A stretch of 43,515 nucleotides of DNA, from assembly GCA_016202305.1 (NCBI GenBank), contig JACQPB010000035.1, positions 1-43,515 on the forward strand, read 5' to 3'. The notes below the pieces were generated by a model that saw only the letters and a program-made list of their open reading frames with translations, was not told the origin of the DNA and made no database searches. Positions within the stretch are counted from its first letter, which is position 1. Each line of letters opens with the position of its first letter. The DNA is from Candidatus Iainarchaeum sp. Lineage in GTDB: Archaea > Iainarchaeota > Iainarchaeia > Iainarchaeales > Iainarchaeaceae. Made by a program: the position numbers and the translations under genes. Positions 1 through 8,999 of the stretch are shown here, piece by piece.

Positions 1-111
1 CGCTTCCGCGGAATCCTAATCCGCTGGACAAAAAAAGCAACACACTACACAGCAATGCTACACTTAGCGTGCGGAATAATCACATGGAGGACAACAGGCC
101 TATTGGGATAG
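1..111 (+). CDS. C-terminal end of an IS5-like DDE transposase (partial, runs off the left edge)
   Basis: Frame 1 is open from the first base to a TAG at 109-111 and encodes 36 residues. The segment is basic and then aromatic/hydrophobic, with RFRGILIRW, KKATHY and MLHLACGIITW in order. Family knowledge: IS5-group transposases commonly end in a block like 'RFRRLLIRWEKKAENY...LLHLACALIVW', after the last catalytic Glu. The match is by eye. The DDE residues would lie to the left of the window, so activity cannot be judged. The gene reads towards the vapC remnant that begins just after it, with only seven bases between the transposase stop and the first ATG of the remnant. Confidence 0.65.
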   Translation, partial: RFRGILIRWTKKATHYTAMLHLACGIITWRTTGLLG

Positions 112-115
112 GCTC
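1..115 (+). mobile_element. Right end of an IS5-like insertion sequence
   Basis: The transposase stop at 109-111 lies inside what looks like the terminal inverted repeat. Read inward on the minus strand from 115 the end is GAGCCTATCCCAATAGGCC, and it contains the palindrome GCCTAT/ATAGGC. Family knowledge: several IS5-group elements begin GAGCCTrT and duplicate a short TNA or TA-rich target. The bases after the proposed end are TTAATG, so TTA or TTAA could be the duplicated target. The left end is outside the window, so the inverted repeat cannot be confirmed. Confidence 0.5.
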
Positions 116-118
116 TTA

Positions 119-478
119 ATGCGAAACAACGAGCATGCACGCACGAAGGCGGAAGAGCTGAAAAATGAAAAGCTGGCCACAACTTCCATAAACCTGTTCG
201 AAGCGCTTGTAGGCCTGTACGCCGCTAAGGAAAGGCCGGAAAAGGAGGAAGCCGCCCTCAGGGGGCTTCTTGGCGCCATTGATGTGATTGAATTTGACTC
301 CGCTTCCTCTTTCGAGGCTGCACACCTGATGGCAAAACTAATGAAGAGCGGCAGGATGGTGAAAGTTTCCGACTGCCTTGTCATTGGCGTGATGCTCTCA
401 ATGGATTGCACCACAATAGTGACACGCGACAGGAAGCACTTTGGAAAAGTCGAGAGAATAAAAGTGGAAACCTACTGA
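119..478 (+). pseudogene. VapC-type PIN-domain toxin, N-terminus missing
   Basis: A 119-residue frame reads as a PIN-domain ribonuclease without its beginning. It has the second acidic block ATTSINLFEAL near residues 24-34, the third block VSDCLVIGVML near 85-95, and the final TRDRKHF near 102-108. The first strand with its catalytic Asp (usually VLDTSxLIDLL) is absent. In frame, codons upstream of the first ATG run only back to a stop at 77-79 and encode insertion-sequence DNA. Residues RNNEHARTKAEELKNEKLA fit the PIN segment just after LIDLL, so the insertion sequence appears to have cut the gene there. A toxin lacking the first metal ligand should be inactive. No antitoxin is visible; it would be expected to the left. 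Confidence 0.65.
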
Positions 479-546
479 AAACACGCCGCAAAAGCAACAA
501 GTAAAGTTCGCTGATTGCCGAAAACCGTTTTTTTGTGTGCGCGGGA

Positions 547-570
547 TTTAAATATAACCTCACACTTACT
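547..570 (+). promoter_or_regulatory. Promoter of LP1: TATA box plus CCTCACACTTACT element
   Basis: TTTAAATATA at 547-556 is a strong archaeal TATA box. It is followed by AACCTCACACTTACT up to 570, which closely matches the sequence after the TATA boxes of LP2 and LP3. Transcription would start near 575-580, leaving about 25 nt of leader with a GGAGGGG ribosome-binding site at 591-597. Confidence 0.65.
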
Positions 571-603
571 GTCCTACAAGCAGTTCTTTTGGAGGGGCTT
601 TTG

Positions 604-3600
604 ATGAGGTTTGCTGTATTGGGAATTTTGCTCGCTTTAGCATTGGTGCTTTCAGGGTGCGGTGGATTAGGCCAGGACATCACATCCAAAGTGGACATCT
701 CGGTCTACGACAGCGACGGCAACCCCATACAAGGAGCGGCAGTCAAGGCATACTCCAACTACAGGCTCGGCACAGGAGCAAACGACAAATGGCTGAACAT
801 CGAAGGCACAATATCCGCAACAGACACAACCGACGCAAAAGGAAACGGCGACGTACAAATAGCGCCACTGCTAATATACGCAATCACCGCGGCCAAGGAC
901 GGATACGAAACAAACGGCATAGAAAAACAAATCATAACAGGCACAAACAACATAAGCATAACACTGAAGAAAACTTCTGAAACGCCTTCCCCGCCCGGAG
1001 GAGGCGGAAGCGGCCCGCAGACACTCACGCTTTATGATGGCAAAGGATACCCTTATGACCCGACATCCACAGCGAATAGCTTCCCGTACAAGGTGACTAT
1101 AACCACTTCGGGCAACTTCCTGCAGAAGATAAGGATAGCCAACGATACCGACAAGTGGACAACGGACACGACTTCCTTGGGTCCCCTGTACCCACAGCTC
1201 ACTGGCCAGTCCTTGACAGGGCACGCGGCCACTAAAGCGGTTTTCGGCCAGAGCCTGCCTGACGGCACGCCAGGAAAAGGGTACGCGAGCGTCACTTTCG
1301 AAGGATTCACGGGAAAGGAAGCCAGAACTAACATACTAATAGGAAAAGCGCCCGACATACTCAATGGCCTTGATGGCTCGGCAAGACAGCACGGGGGAAT
1401 AAAATTCTATGGCAAGGATGACGCGTTGCATTACCTGCCTTTCGCGATAAAGGAGAGTTCGACCACCCCAACAGGAAGCGCCACGCCTTCAAGGAACAGC
1501 GGAAGCTTCACCTTTGATGGCAAGACCATCTATTGGAACCAGAGCTTCGGTTCAACGGGCTCGGGAAAGGGAGATTTGCAATTCACTGTTAACAGCGGGG
1601 ATTATGTGAATGGCAGGGTATGGAATGTAGCGTCAAACCAAGTTAGTGGACAGGCATATCTTGAAGTTGTAGGCGTTGACACATTCCCGCTTGCATCAAG
1701 CAACAGCGGCATACAAAGACGCATTACGATTGATGGCGTCACTTACGACGTCATGTTAGATTCGGCCACTGCATTCAAACTAAGGGTTTCGGTCGACGGC
1801 GAGATAATCTTGACCAAAATCGCACCATACAACGCATCACAGAGCATGGCCACGCAAAACGCGAGCCTAATATACAACAAGGCAGGGGACATAACTGACG
1901 ATTCGTACGGCAAGCTGTACTTCACGCAGGACTCGGTAGTGACAGCGCCTGTCGGCCTCTCGGGCACATCAGACAACAGGAAGTTTTACTATGCGGTGGC
2001 GCCCAGGACCTCGCTCAATAGTCTATGGTTCCTGATGGCTGCAGACACCTTGGGAAGTAGCGAGGGTGACCAGATACAGTACGGCAAAACACTCAAGTTC
2101 TTCGGAACAGATGTTACAGAAAACAAAACAATTGACATGGGATATTATGTGCCGCAAAGCTCCGACTTCGCGACAGGGCCTGAATATTCGAGTAGCAACG
2201 CGTACTTTGTTGCGCAGTTCGGGTTCGACGACGAAATAGACATAATAGAAAGAGGATACACCAGGAGATCATCATTAATGAATTTCTATATTGACACGCG
2301 CGACGGCGGCAACATCGGGCCGTTCCAGAACGTAAATCTGGAAGGCTATTCAACAGATGGGGTTGATGAACACTTGGAACTCATATCCGGCACAAACAAA
2401 GCAAACCTACAGGCAGCATACAAAGATGTAGGCACGAAATTCTCGTTGCTTGGCAACGACAACGGCATTTCAATAAGTTCGCCGGAGAATGCCGAGAATG
2501 TAGAACTGTATGTCAAGGACGCGGGAGGCAACGTGAAGGTGTTCGAGACAGCCCTCAAATCGTTTTCCGGCTACAACCCCGAAATTTTTACCGCAAATGA
2601 CAGCGACGTAATGACGAATACGCAACTGCCGAACCTGTTCAGCGCCACCGTGAACGAGAAGGTCAACGGCAAATCCACTACACCTATAATACAGGAAAAG
2701 CTCGGCGTGACCGCGGATGCAGGGTTCTACATTGCTAAAGACGTGAAGGATCTCGCCGCGACGATTGATGGAGGTAACTTCTATTACGAGTCAATAATAA
2801 ACGGCAGTACCGGCCTCGACCTCGGCACAACGAATTATACCGCATCAGGTGACGACGATGCAAGGATAGTCCTCTTCGGAGAGCAATACAGGATAAAGTC
2901 AGCGCAGCTCAGCGGCACAAGGAGCATCGTGCTTGAGAAGGTTGCCTCCTCGCCAACCTTGCCAAAACCGGCGATACCGGAACCCACAAACATACAGGAC
3001 AAGCCGCCATCCGTCACGGCTTCGGCAAACATCTCCGCAACTACGGATGACAGAGCCGGAACTGCGGGAGTTTTCGCCGCCAACAACAGCCCGGACTCGA
3101 AAATCAATGTGACGATGCAAATAGAAGGCGCGCCAGTGACCATCAAGAGCATAGGGCTTGAGAAGACAAACTCTACAGCAAAATGGTCAACAGCGAACCC
3201 CGCCAACTGGCCCATCATAGTAGATGACGGAAAGAACCCGCTGAACACTGAATACGGCAAGACCTTTGGGCCTTATGGAGTGGGCACGCAAAGGCTCTCG
3301 CTCTACATCAACAACATTCCGGGAGAAACATTCATTGAAGGCAAGGTCACGATAGAATTCATGGACGGAAAAATCGTGACGGCAACAGCCGTACCAGCAC
3401 AGGCAAACACGCCAGGCGACAAAGTGTGCGCGCAGGTGGTAACATATGCCACAGCGCCAAACGGAACATGCAAATCATACCCGACGCCATGCGACGTGCC
3501 AACAGGCCACACAAAAGTTGACAAGTGCCCATCCCCTGCGGCACAGGAAACCTACATCGGCACCTATACAAAAAAGAAGGGGGACACGCTAGGTTCGAGC

Positions 3601-4104
3601 CTGCCAGATATTGAGGACACCGTTGTGTTCGGGGACATCACAGCCACAACCGTGCAGGTGACAAAGAACGGCACGGCAACCATATACAAGTCAAACGAGA
3701 GCTTTACGGTGAAAAGGAAGAGCGGCAAAACCTACAAGGCCACGGTTACAACCAATATCAAAATAGGTTCCGAGCAGGCTGCTTCAGTAAGGGTGGTTGA
3801 ACTGGCACAGCAGACAGATGCAAGCGATTACACAGCGCCTCCGGCGACCACGACAGTGGAAAGCAGGGTATTCAATAAAGGGACAGGCTCTGGCACATTC
3901 AGCATACAACTAAAGGACACGTTCACCGCGGAAGAGATAACAGGCTCTACAGTCACCATAAAAATGAACGGCACAAGCACAACATACAAAGTGAACGACA
4001 GATTCACTGTGGAGGGAACGGACGGCACGACCTACACAGTGCAGGTATTCTTCTTTGGGACGAACAGCGTCGGAAACTCGGTAGCAATGCAACTCATGAA
4101 GTAG
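604..4104 (+). CDS. Large surface lipoprotein LP1 with Ig-like and S-layer-like modules
   Basis: Encodes 1166 residues from ATG 604, chosen because GGAGGGG lies 6 nt upstream and a lipoprotein signal follows at once; the frame opens further upstream but that part overlaps the promoter. The signal peptide ends in lipobox LSGC, lipid-anchored Cys at residue 19. Order of parts: an Ig-like carboxypeptidase-regulatory fold near 25-125 (VDISVYDSDGNPIQGAAVKAY), a Pro/Gly linker, a long beta-rich region, a Cys-containing segment with CAQVVTYA...CKSYPTPCDVP, then two similar C-terminal units (TIYKSNESFTVKRKSGKTYK and TTYKVNDRFTVEGTDGTTYT) that resemble repeating strands of archaeal S-layer-type proteins. 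The block WFLMAADTLG...DFATGPEYSSS reappears in LP3 at 38081-38300. Function is probably cell-envelope structure or adhesion; no catalytic motif was seen. Confidence 0.8.
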   Translation: MRFAVLGILLALALVLSGCGGLGQDITSKVDISVYDSDGNPIQGAAVKAYSNYRLGTGANDKWLNIEGTISATDTTDAKGNGDVQIAPLLIYAITAAKDGYETNGIEKQIITGTNNISITLKKTSETPSPPGGGGSGPQTLTLYDGKGYPYDPTSTANSFPYKVTITTSGNFLQKIRIANDTDKWTTDTTSLGPLYPQLTGQSLTGHAATKAVFGQSLPDGTPGKGYASVTFEGFTGKEARTNILIGKAPDILNGLDGSARQHGGIKFYGKDDALHYLPFAIKESSTTPTGSATPSRNSGSFTFDGKTIYWNQSFGSTGSGKGDLQFTVNSGDYVNGRVWNVASNQVSGQAYLEVVGVDTFPLASSNSGIQRRITIDGVTYDVMLDSATAFKLRVSVDGEIILTKIAPYNASQSMATQNASLIYNKAGDITDDSYGKLYFTQDSVVTAPVGLSGTSDNRKFYYAVAPRTSLNSLWFLMAADTLGSSEGDQIQYGKTLKFFGTDVTENKTIDMGYYVPQSSDFATGPEYSSSNAYFVAQFGFDDEIDIIERGYTRRSSLMNFYIDTRDGGNIGPFQNVNLEGYSTDGVDEHLELISGTNKANLQAAYKDVGTKFSLLGNDNGISISSPENAENVELYVKDAGGNVKVFETALKSFSGYNPEIFTANDSDVMTNTQLPNLFSATVNEKVNGKSTTPIIQEKLGVTADAGFYIAKDVKDLAATIDGGNFYYESIINGSTGLDLGTTNYTASGDDDARIVLFGEQYRIKSAQLSGTRSIVLEKVASSPTLPKPAIPEPTNIQDKPPSVTASANISATTDDRAGTAGVFAANNSPDSKINVTMQIEGAPVTIKSIGLEKTNSTAKWSTANPANWPIIVDDGKNPLNTEYGKTFGPYGVGTQRLSLYINNIPGETFIEGKVTIEFMDGKIVTATAVPAQANTPGDKVCAQVVTYATAPNGTCKSYPTPCDVPTGHTKVDKCPSPAAQETYIGTYTKKKGDTLGSSLPDIEDTVVFGDITATTVQVTKNGTATIYKSNESFTVKRKSGKTYKATVTTNIKIGSEQAASVRVVELAQQTDASDYTAPPATTTVESRVFNKGTGSGTFSIQLKDTFTAEEITGSTVTIKMNGTSTTYKVNDRFTVEGTDGTTYTVQVFFFGTNSVGNSVAMQLMK

Positions 4105-4153
4105 CACCCGCAAAAAAACGCTACATTGCTACATAACCCGCGCCTGTGTAACC

Positions 4154-4161
4154 CTTAAATA
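4154..4161 (+). promoter_or_regulatory. Probable promoter of the rpoH-led operon
   Basis: CTTAAATA lies in the 183-nt gap between LP1 and rpoH and is the best TATA-like element there. It would start transcription near 4185, giving a leader of about 100 nt. Nothing else was recognised in this gap. Confidence 0.5.
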
Positions 4162-4287
4162 CCTTTCTATGATTTATTACGTATTATTTCAATTATCCGT
4201 CTTTTTGGTGGGCCCCGGAAAAAGCTGTTTTGGCTGCAATTCTTTTGCCGCCACGTCAGCGTGCCTGCCTCCGGAATGGTTTAGGGC

Positions 4288-4530
4288 GTGGGTTGCTTGG
4301 GATTGGACAGGGTTGCACAGCACTTTTTGGTTCCCAAGCACGAAATAGTGCCTGACGAAAGAGCCAAGGAAGTCTTTGCAAAGTTCGGCTCCACAAACGA
4401 CCAGTTCCCACAGATTCTCTCGGACGACCCAGCAATAGTCGAAATAGGGGCCAAGAGGGGCGACCTCATAAAAGTCACGAGAAACAGCCCCACGGCCGGA
4501 AAATCAGTGTTTTACAGGGTGGTCATGTGA
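4288..4530 (+). CDS. rpoH: RNA polymerase subunit H (archaeal RpoH / eukaryotic RPB5 C-terminal domain)
   Basis: A small RNA polymerase subunit of about 75-80 residues that sits at the downstream jaw, homologous to the C-terminal domain of RPB5. The family signature near the N-terminus (HFLVPKHEIVPDE) is clear, followed by the QFPQILSDDPAIVEIGAKRGDLIKVTRNSPTAG core and FYRVVM at the end. The start is uncertain: GTG 4288, TTG 4297 and TTG 4303 are all in frame, and the later ones would be closer to usual family length. It heads the classical archaeal order H-B''-B'-A'-A''. Its stop overlaps the rpoB'' GTG start in GTGA (4527-4530), indicating translational coupling. Confidence 0.92.
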   Translation: MGCLGLDRVAQHFLVPKHEIVPDERAKEVFAKFGSTNDQFPQILSDDPAIVEIGAKRGDLIKVTRNSPTAGKSVFYRVVM

Positions 4531-7500
4531 CTGCCAGCACCCATATAGACGGCTGGACAGTGGTCAACTCCTACTTCAGGGACAGGACACTGGCCAAAAT
4601 GGAGATTGACTCATTCAACCAGTTCATTGAGAAGAAACTCCCGGAAATAATACACGAAAACAACGAAGTGACCCCGAAAATAGAGGAAGTGAGGGTGGAA
4701 TTTGACAAGATTAACGTGCTCAAGCCCCGGATTGTCGAGGCCGATGGCTCTCCCCGGAACAGGTTTACCCCTGCCGAGGCCCGCCTGAGGAACCGCACCT
4801 ATTCGAGCCCCATTTACCTCACCATGAAGCTCCTGAGGCGCGACGTCGAGCAGGACCGCAAGGAAACCTACATCGGCGAACTGCCCGTAATGCTCAAAAG
4901 CAACCTCTGCTGGCTCAACGGCAAAACAAGCGAGGAACTCGTAGAAATGGGCGAAGACGCCATGGATTTCGGCGGCTACTTCATAATCAACGGCTCCGAA
5001 AAGGCACTAATGACACAGGAAGTGCTCGCGTCCGACCGCGTGATAGTCTCGGAACAGACAGATAAGATTGTCGCGGAAGTCATAAGCACGCGCGGCGCCT
5101 TCAAGGGAAGGGTAAGGATAATAAGGAACCCCGACGGCATACTGAACGTCACTTTCCCGGCCTCGCCAAGGAAGCTCAAGCTTTTCGTCCTGCTCAAGGC
5201 CCTAGGCCTCAAAACCACACAGACAATACAGGAAGCGTTCATTGACGAGAGGGAAATACAGAACGACGTCCTCATAAACAACGAGAACCTGCTCGTGAAG
5301 AGCGAAAAGGAAGCCCTCGACAAGATAGGCAAGTTCGTCGCGCCGGGACAGGTCGAGGAATACAGGCTGAGGAGGGCACAGGAAGTCATAGACGCGTTCC
5401 TGCTCCCCCACATAGGCCAGGACCAGAAGAACAGGCTTGCAAAGGCATACTACCTCGTGATGATGGCTACGAAGGCAGTAGAGAGGGCATACAACCTCAG
5501 GGAGCAGGACGACAAGGACCACTACTCCAACAAGAGGCTTGAGCTCTCAGGAAAGCTCATGGAGCACCTCTTCAGGTACAGCTTCAAGTATTTCATAAAG
5601 GACCTCAAGTTCCAGATTGACCGCACCGTAACAAGGAGAAGGAAGCTCAACATATCCACAATCGTGAGGCCCGGCGCCGTCTCGGAGCGCATAAGGTTCG
5701 CCATGAGCACGGGCAACTGGATTGGCCGCGCCACGGGCGTCTCGAAGTTCATGGACCGCGTCAATTACCTCTCGCCGCTCACAGACCTAAGGAAAGTCAA
5801 GAGCCCCCTGGACAAGAACCGCGAACTATATGAAGCGCGCGATGTGCACGGAACCCACTGGGGCCGCCTGTGCGTTGACAAGGATACAAGCGTACTGATG
5901 GGGGATGGGGTCACCCAAGAGCCAATCAAAAACCTTACGAACAGCTGGAAAGAAAATGTGGTTATGACTGTGGACAAAATAACCAAGCAGTTCGTCCCCT
6001 CAACCCTCAAGGCATATCAGATGTTTAACCCGCCAATGGAAACAATAAAAATCGAAACCGAGGCAGGAAGAAGCCTGATTGCAACGGTGGATCACCCAAT
6101 ACTCAATGAAAAAAACCAGTGGGTTGAAGGCGGGAAGCTAACTGTAGGGGATAAGGTTGTAATATACCCGACAATCGAAAATATGGAAAATGAGATGGTG
6201 GAAAAAACAATTGTTGACGAAGCTGCAGTGAAAAGGTTTTACCCGCATAACGCCGTCAAAATAATCAAAAAACTAAAGGCAAAAGGGTTGTTCCCGCTCA
6301 CGACAAAGCACAAAGACCTGCCCGTAATCGCGCGCCTTTTTGGCTTCATGTTGACAGATGGCTATTTGGGGAAAAGTTGCACTGAGTTTTATTTAGGCGA
6401 CACAAGGGACATGGAAACAATAAGGGCGGATATACGGTCACTCGGAATAGAACCGGGAGTAGAAGAATTGATGGACGGGGAAATAGAAATTAACAACAGA
6501 AAAACACACAGGAAAGTTTATGCACTTTTGCACAGGGCTGAACTAAGACCACTGGTGCTTTTGCTTGGAATGCCATGCGGAAGAAAAACAGATATTGGAT
6601 TCACACTCCCCACATGGATTAAGGAGTCATCGCTGTTAGTGAAAAGGGAGTTCCTTGGGGGCCTGCTTGGGGGCGACGGCCCAAAACCAAGAATCGTGGT
6701 AAGGAAAGGAAGAAAAAACTCTTCAAAAGTGCATTTGGATGGCTTTGTGTTCCACAAAAAATCTGACCTGAGAGCCCATGGGGAAAAATATGCCGAGGAG
6801 CTTAAAGAATTATTCAGTTTGTTCGGGGTTTCGGTAAAGCCCATCAAAATCAATGATGCTTACACCAGAAAAGATGGCGTGAAAACCATCAGGTTTTTGA
6901 TGAAATTCGCAAATTCAAGAAAAACAATAGCGAATTTGACCAAAAAAATAGGTTACCGGTACTGCATCCAGAAGGGGGCTCCAAGCGCCATAATATCAGA
7001 GTATCTGCGGATAAGGGACGTTTCCATAAAAAACAGAAAAGAGCTTAAAAGCAAAATAATAAAACTTTCCGCGAACCGTACCCCAAAACAGATTTCTGTA
7101 ATGCTTGGGGTTAAAAGGAAATTCGTGCAAACGGTTCTTGAAAGGAAAGACAAGTTTAAGGAAACAGTTGGCTCGAGAACGCTCATCCCACCAGTTCACG
7201 AATGGCTTGGAAAACAAGTTTTTTCGGCGAGCGGACTCGTAACGGAAAAAATTGTAAGCATTGAAAAAGTAGATTGCAAGGACGTGCGGGATTTCACTAC
7301 AAGGGAAGACACGCATTCATTCATTGCGAACGGGTTTGTTACACACAACTGCGCCATAGAAACACCTGACGGCCCGCAGTGCGTTGCTCCGCAGACAGAA
7401 ATGATTTTGTCAAGCGGGGAGAAGGTCACGATTGCGCAGTACGAAGCGATGTGGAGAGAGCAGAAAGTCGCTTCCCTTGATTGGGAGAGCAAGGTGGAAG

Positions 7501-8999
7501 CGGAAGCAAACACCGCGAGATTCCTGAGGATGGAGCCACAAAAGAAAGTGGTGGAGCTCACCACAAAGGAAACAGGAAGGAAAATAACCGCGACGATTGA
7601 CCACCCGTTCTACTCGGAGCGCTGCGGAAAAACAGAGCTTGCAAACCTCAAGGCGGGGGACAGGGTTGCGGTAATGCCAACTAATCCTATTGAGTTCGAA
7701 AAGCCGGAAGGCACTGAAATACTCTCTGCACAGGACATCGCAACAGCGTGCCCGCCAAAAACCGATGTTAAAATGACAATTGACGCCCTTACGAAAATGG
7801 GATTAGTGCCATTGAAGGACAATGACCAGAGGCTGCTTGCGCTCACAAGGCTGCTTGGGCACGCGTTCGGCGACGGCTCACTCACAATTTCAATGAAAAA
7901 GCACAAATCAGCATGTGCCATAGTGTTCAGCGGCACCGAGCCTGACCTTGAGGAAATACGCAAAGACCTAGCCGCAATAGGTTTTGGCGCGTCAAAGCAG
8001 AGTGTTTACAGGAAAGAGTCGGTGCTCAGCAACGGCAGGAAAATATCCGGTTTCAGCAGGAGAATGGACTGCTATTCGAAGCCCCTCTGGGTGCTTCTGC
8101 ATGCACTGGGCGCCCCCGCAGGGGACAAGGCAGCCAGGGAAACGCATGTGCCGCAGTGGCTGAATAAGCAGAGGAAAATCGTTGTAAAGGAATTCCTCGC
8201 AGCATACTTCGGGAGCGAAATGACAACGCCGAAAGCCGACAAGAGAGATGGAAAGACATTCCTGCAACCGGTATTTTCACTGAACAAGGTTGCGGACCTT
8301 ACAGAGAATGGCATTGCATTTGTGGAGGAAATAAAGGGGTTGCTTTCAAAATTCGGCGTTGAAATGGCAAGCACGAAAATAGTGTATGGCACCACGAGAA
8401 AAAACGGCACCGAAACAAGGAAAATCAAGGCAAAGCTCAAAGGCAACCTTGAGAACCTCCTGAAACTGTATGGAACAATATCCTTCAACTACTGCGCCAA
8501 GAGAAAGAGCCTCGCAAGGATTGCCTATTCTTACCTCCAGCACAGGGAATTCATGATTCGAAACAGGGCAAGGATGATGGAACAGGTCATTTCACTGTAC
8601 AACAGCGGGGCCAGCACGGCCAAGATAGCAGGAAAGTTCGCAGGTGAACTAAGGAATCACGATGTCGCAAACTGGGTGAAGGCGCACAGGAAAGGCATGC
8701 CTGTGAGCGCAAGGGTTTCAGAGAAGGACTTCCCCGAATTCAATGACTGGATAAGAGAACATGCAATCAGCGAGAATGGCATGGTATGGGAAACAATAGG
8801 CAGCACAAATGAAGCAATAGCCACAGAAGTCATGGACATAACTACACTTGAGGGCTACCACAACTTCTTTGCAAACGGATTTCTCACAGGAAATTGCGGC
8901 CTGGTCAAAAATCTCGCGATGCTCGCGCAAGTGACTACAGAGAGCGAGGAAGAGCCGATAGAAAAACTCCTCAGGGACATGGGAGTGAAACTGAAATGA
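4527..8999 (+). CDS. rpoB2: RNA polymerase subunit B'' (N-terminal half of B) with two inteins
   Basis: The 1490-residue precursor has three extein pieces: residues 1-448, 942-951 and 1457-1490. Joined they give a 492-residue B'' subunit, the normal archaeal size, forming the protrusion, lobe and start of the fork of RNA polymerase. The extein reads [31 protein letters not shown] and, across the joins, [26 protein letters not shown], which matches the family block GR(L/M)[18 protein letters not shown]. Both family cysteines serve as +1 nucleophiles, so each intein splits the chain exactly at a Cys. The start is GTG 4527, overlapping the rpoH stop. Compared with the family, the piece between the inteins has Ala for Pro and Gln for Asn. 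The split from B' lies just after this block. Confidence 0.95.
   Translation: [1490 protein letters not shown]
5871..7349 (+). mobile_element. RpoB'' intein 1, LAGLIDADG homing endonuclease type (493 aa)
   Basis: Begins at Cys1 ([10 protein letters not shown]) and ends in His-Asn before the extein Cys of CAIETPDG. Splicing block B is ATVDH with Thr72 and His75. Block F is [18 protein letters not shown], and block G ends VTHN. The endonuclease has two LAGLIDADG helices, [11 protein letters not shown] (156-166) and [10 protein letters not shown] (261-270), both with the acidic residue kept. A helix-turn-helix-like stretch, [20 protein letters not shown] (403-422), follows. All splicing residues are present, so it should be active. 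Codons are richer in AAA and AT-ending forms than the surrounding extein, suggesting recent transfer. Its N-terminal segment ([11 protein letters not shown]) resembles that of the S12 intein ([11 protein letters not shown]). Confidence 0.95.
7380..8894 (+). mobile_element. RpoB'' intein 2, LAGLIDADG type with penultimate Gly (505 aa)
   Basis: Begins at Cys ([10 protein letters not shown]) and ends Gly-Asn before the extein Cys of CGLVKNLAM. Block B is ATIDH (Thr72, His75) and block F is [18 protein letters not shown]. The penultimate residue is Gly504 where most inteins have His. The endonuclease motifs are [11 protein letters not shown] (158-168) and FLAAYFGSE (272-280); the second carries Glu in place of the usual Asp. 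A helix-turn-helix-like segment (STAKIAGKF...VANWVKAH) lies near 412-436. The endonuclease and C-terminal half closely match the S12 intein ([19 protein letters not shown] shared), so the two are relatives. Codon use is closer to the host genes than in intein 1. Confidence 0.93.
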
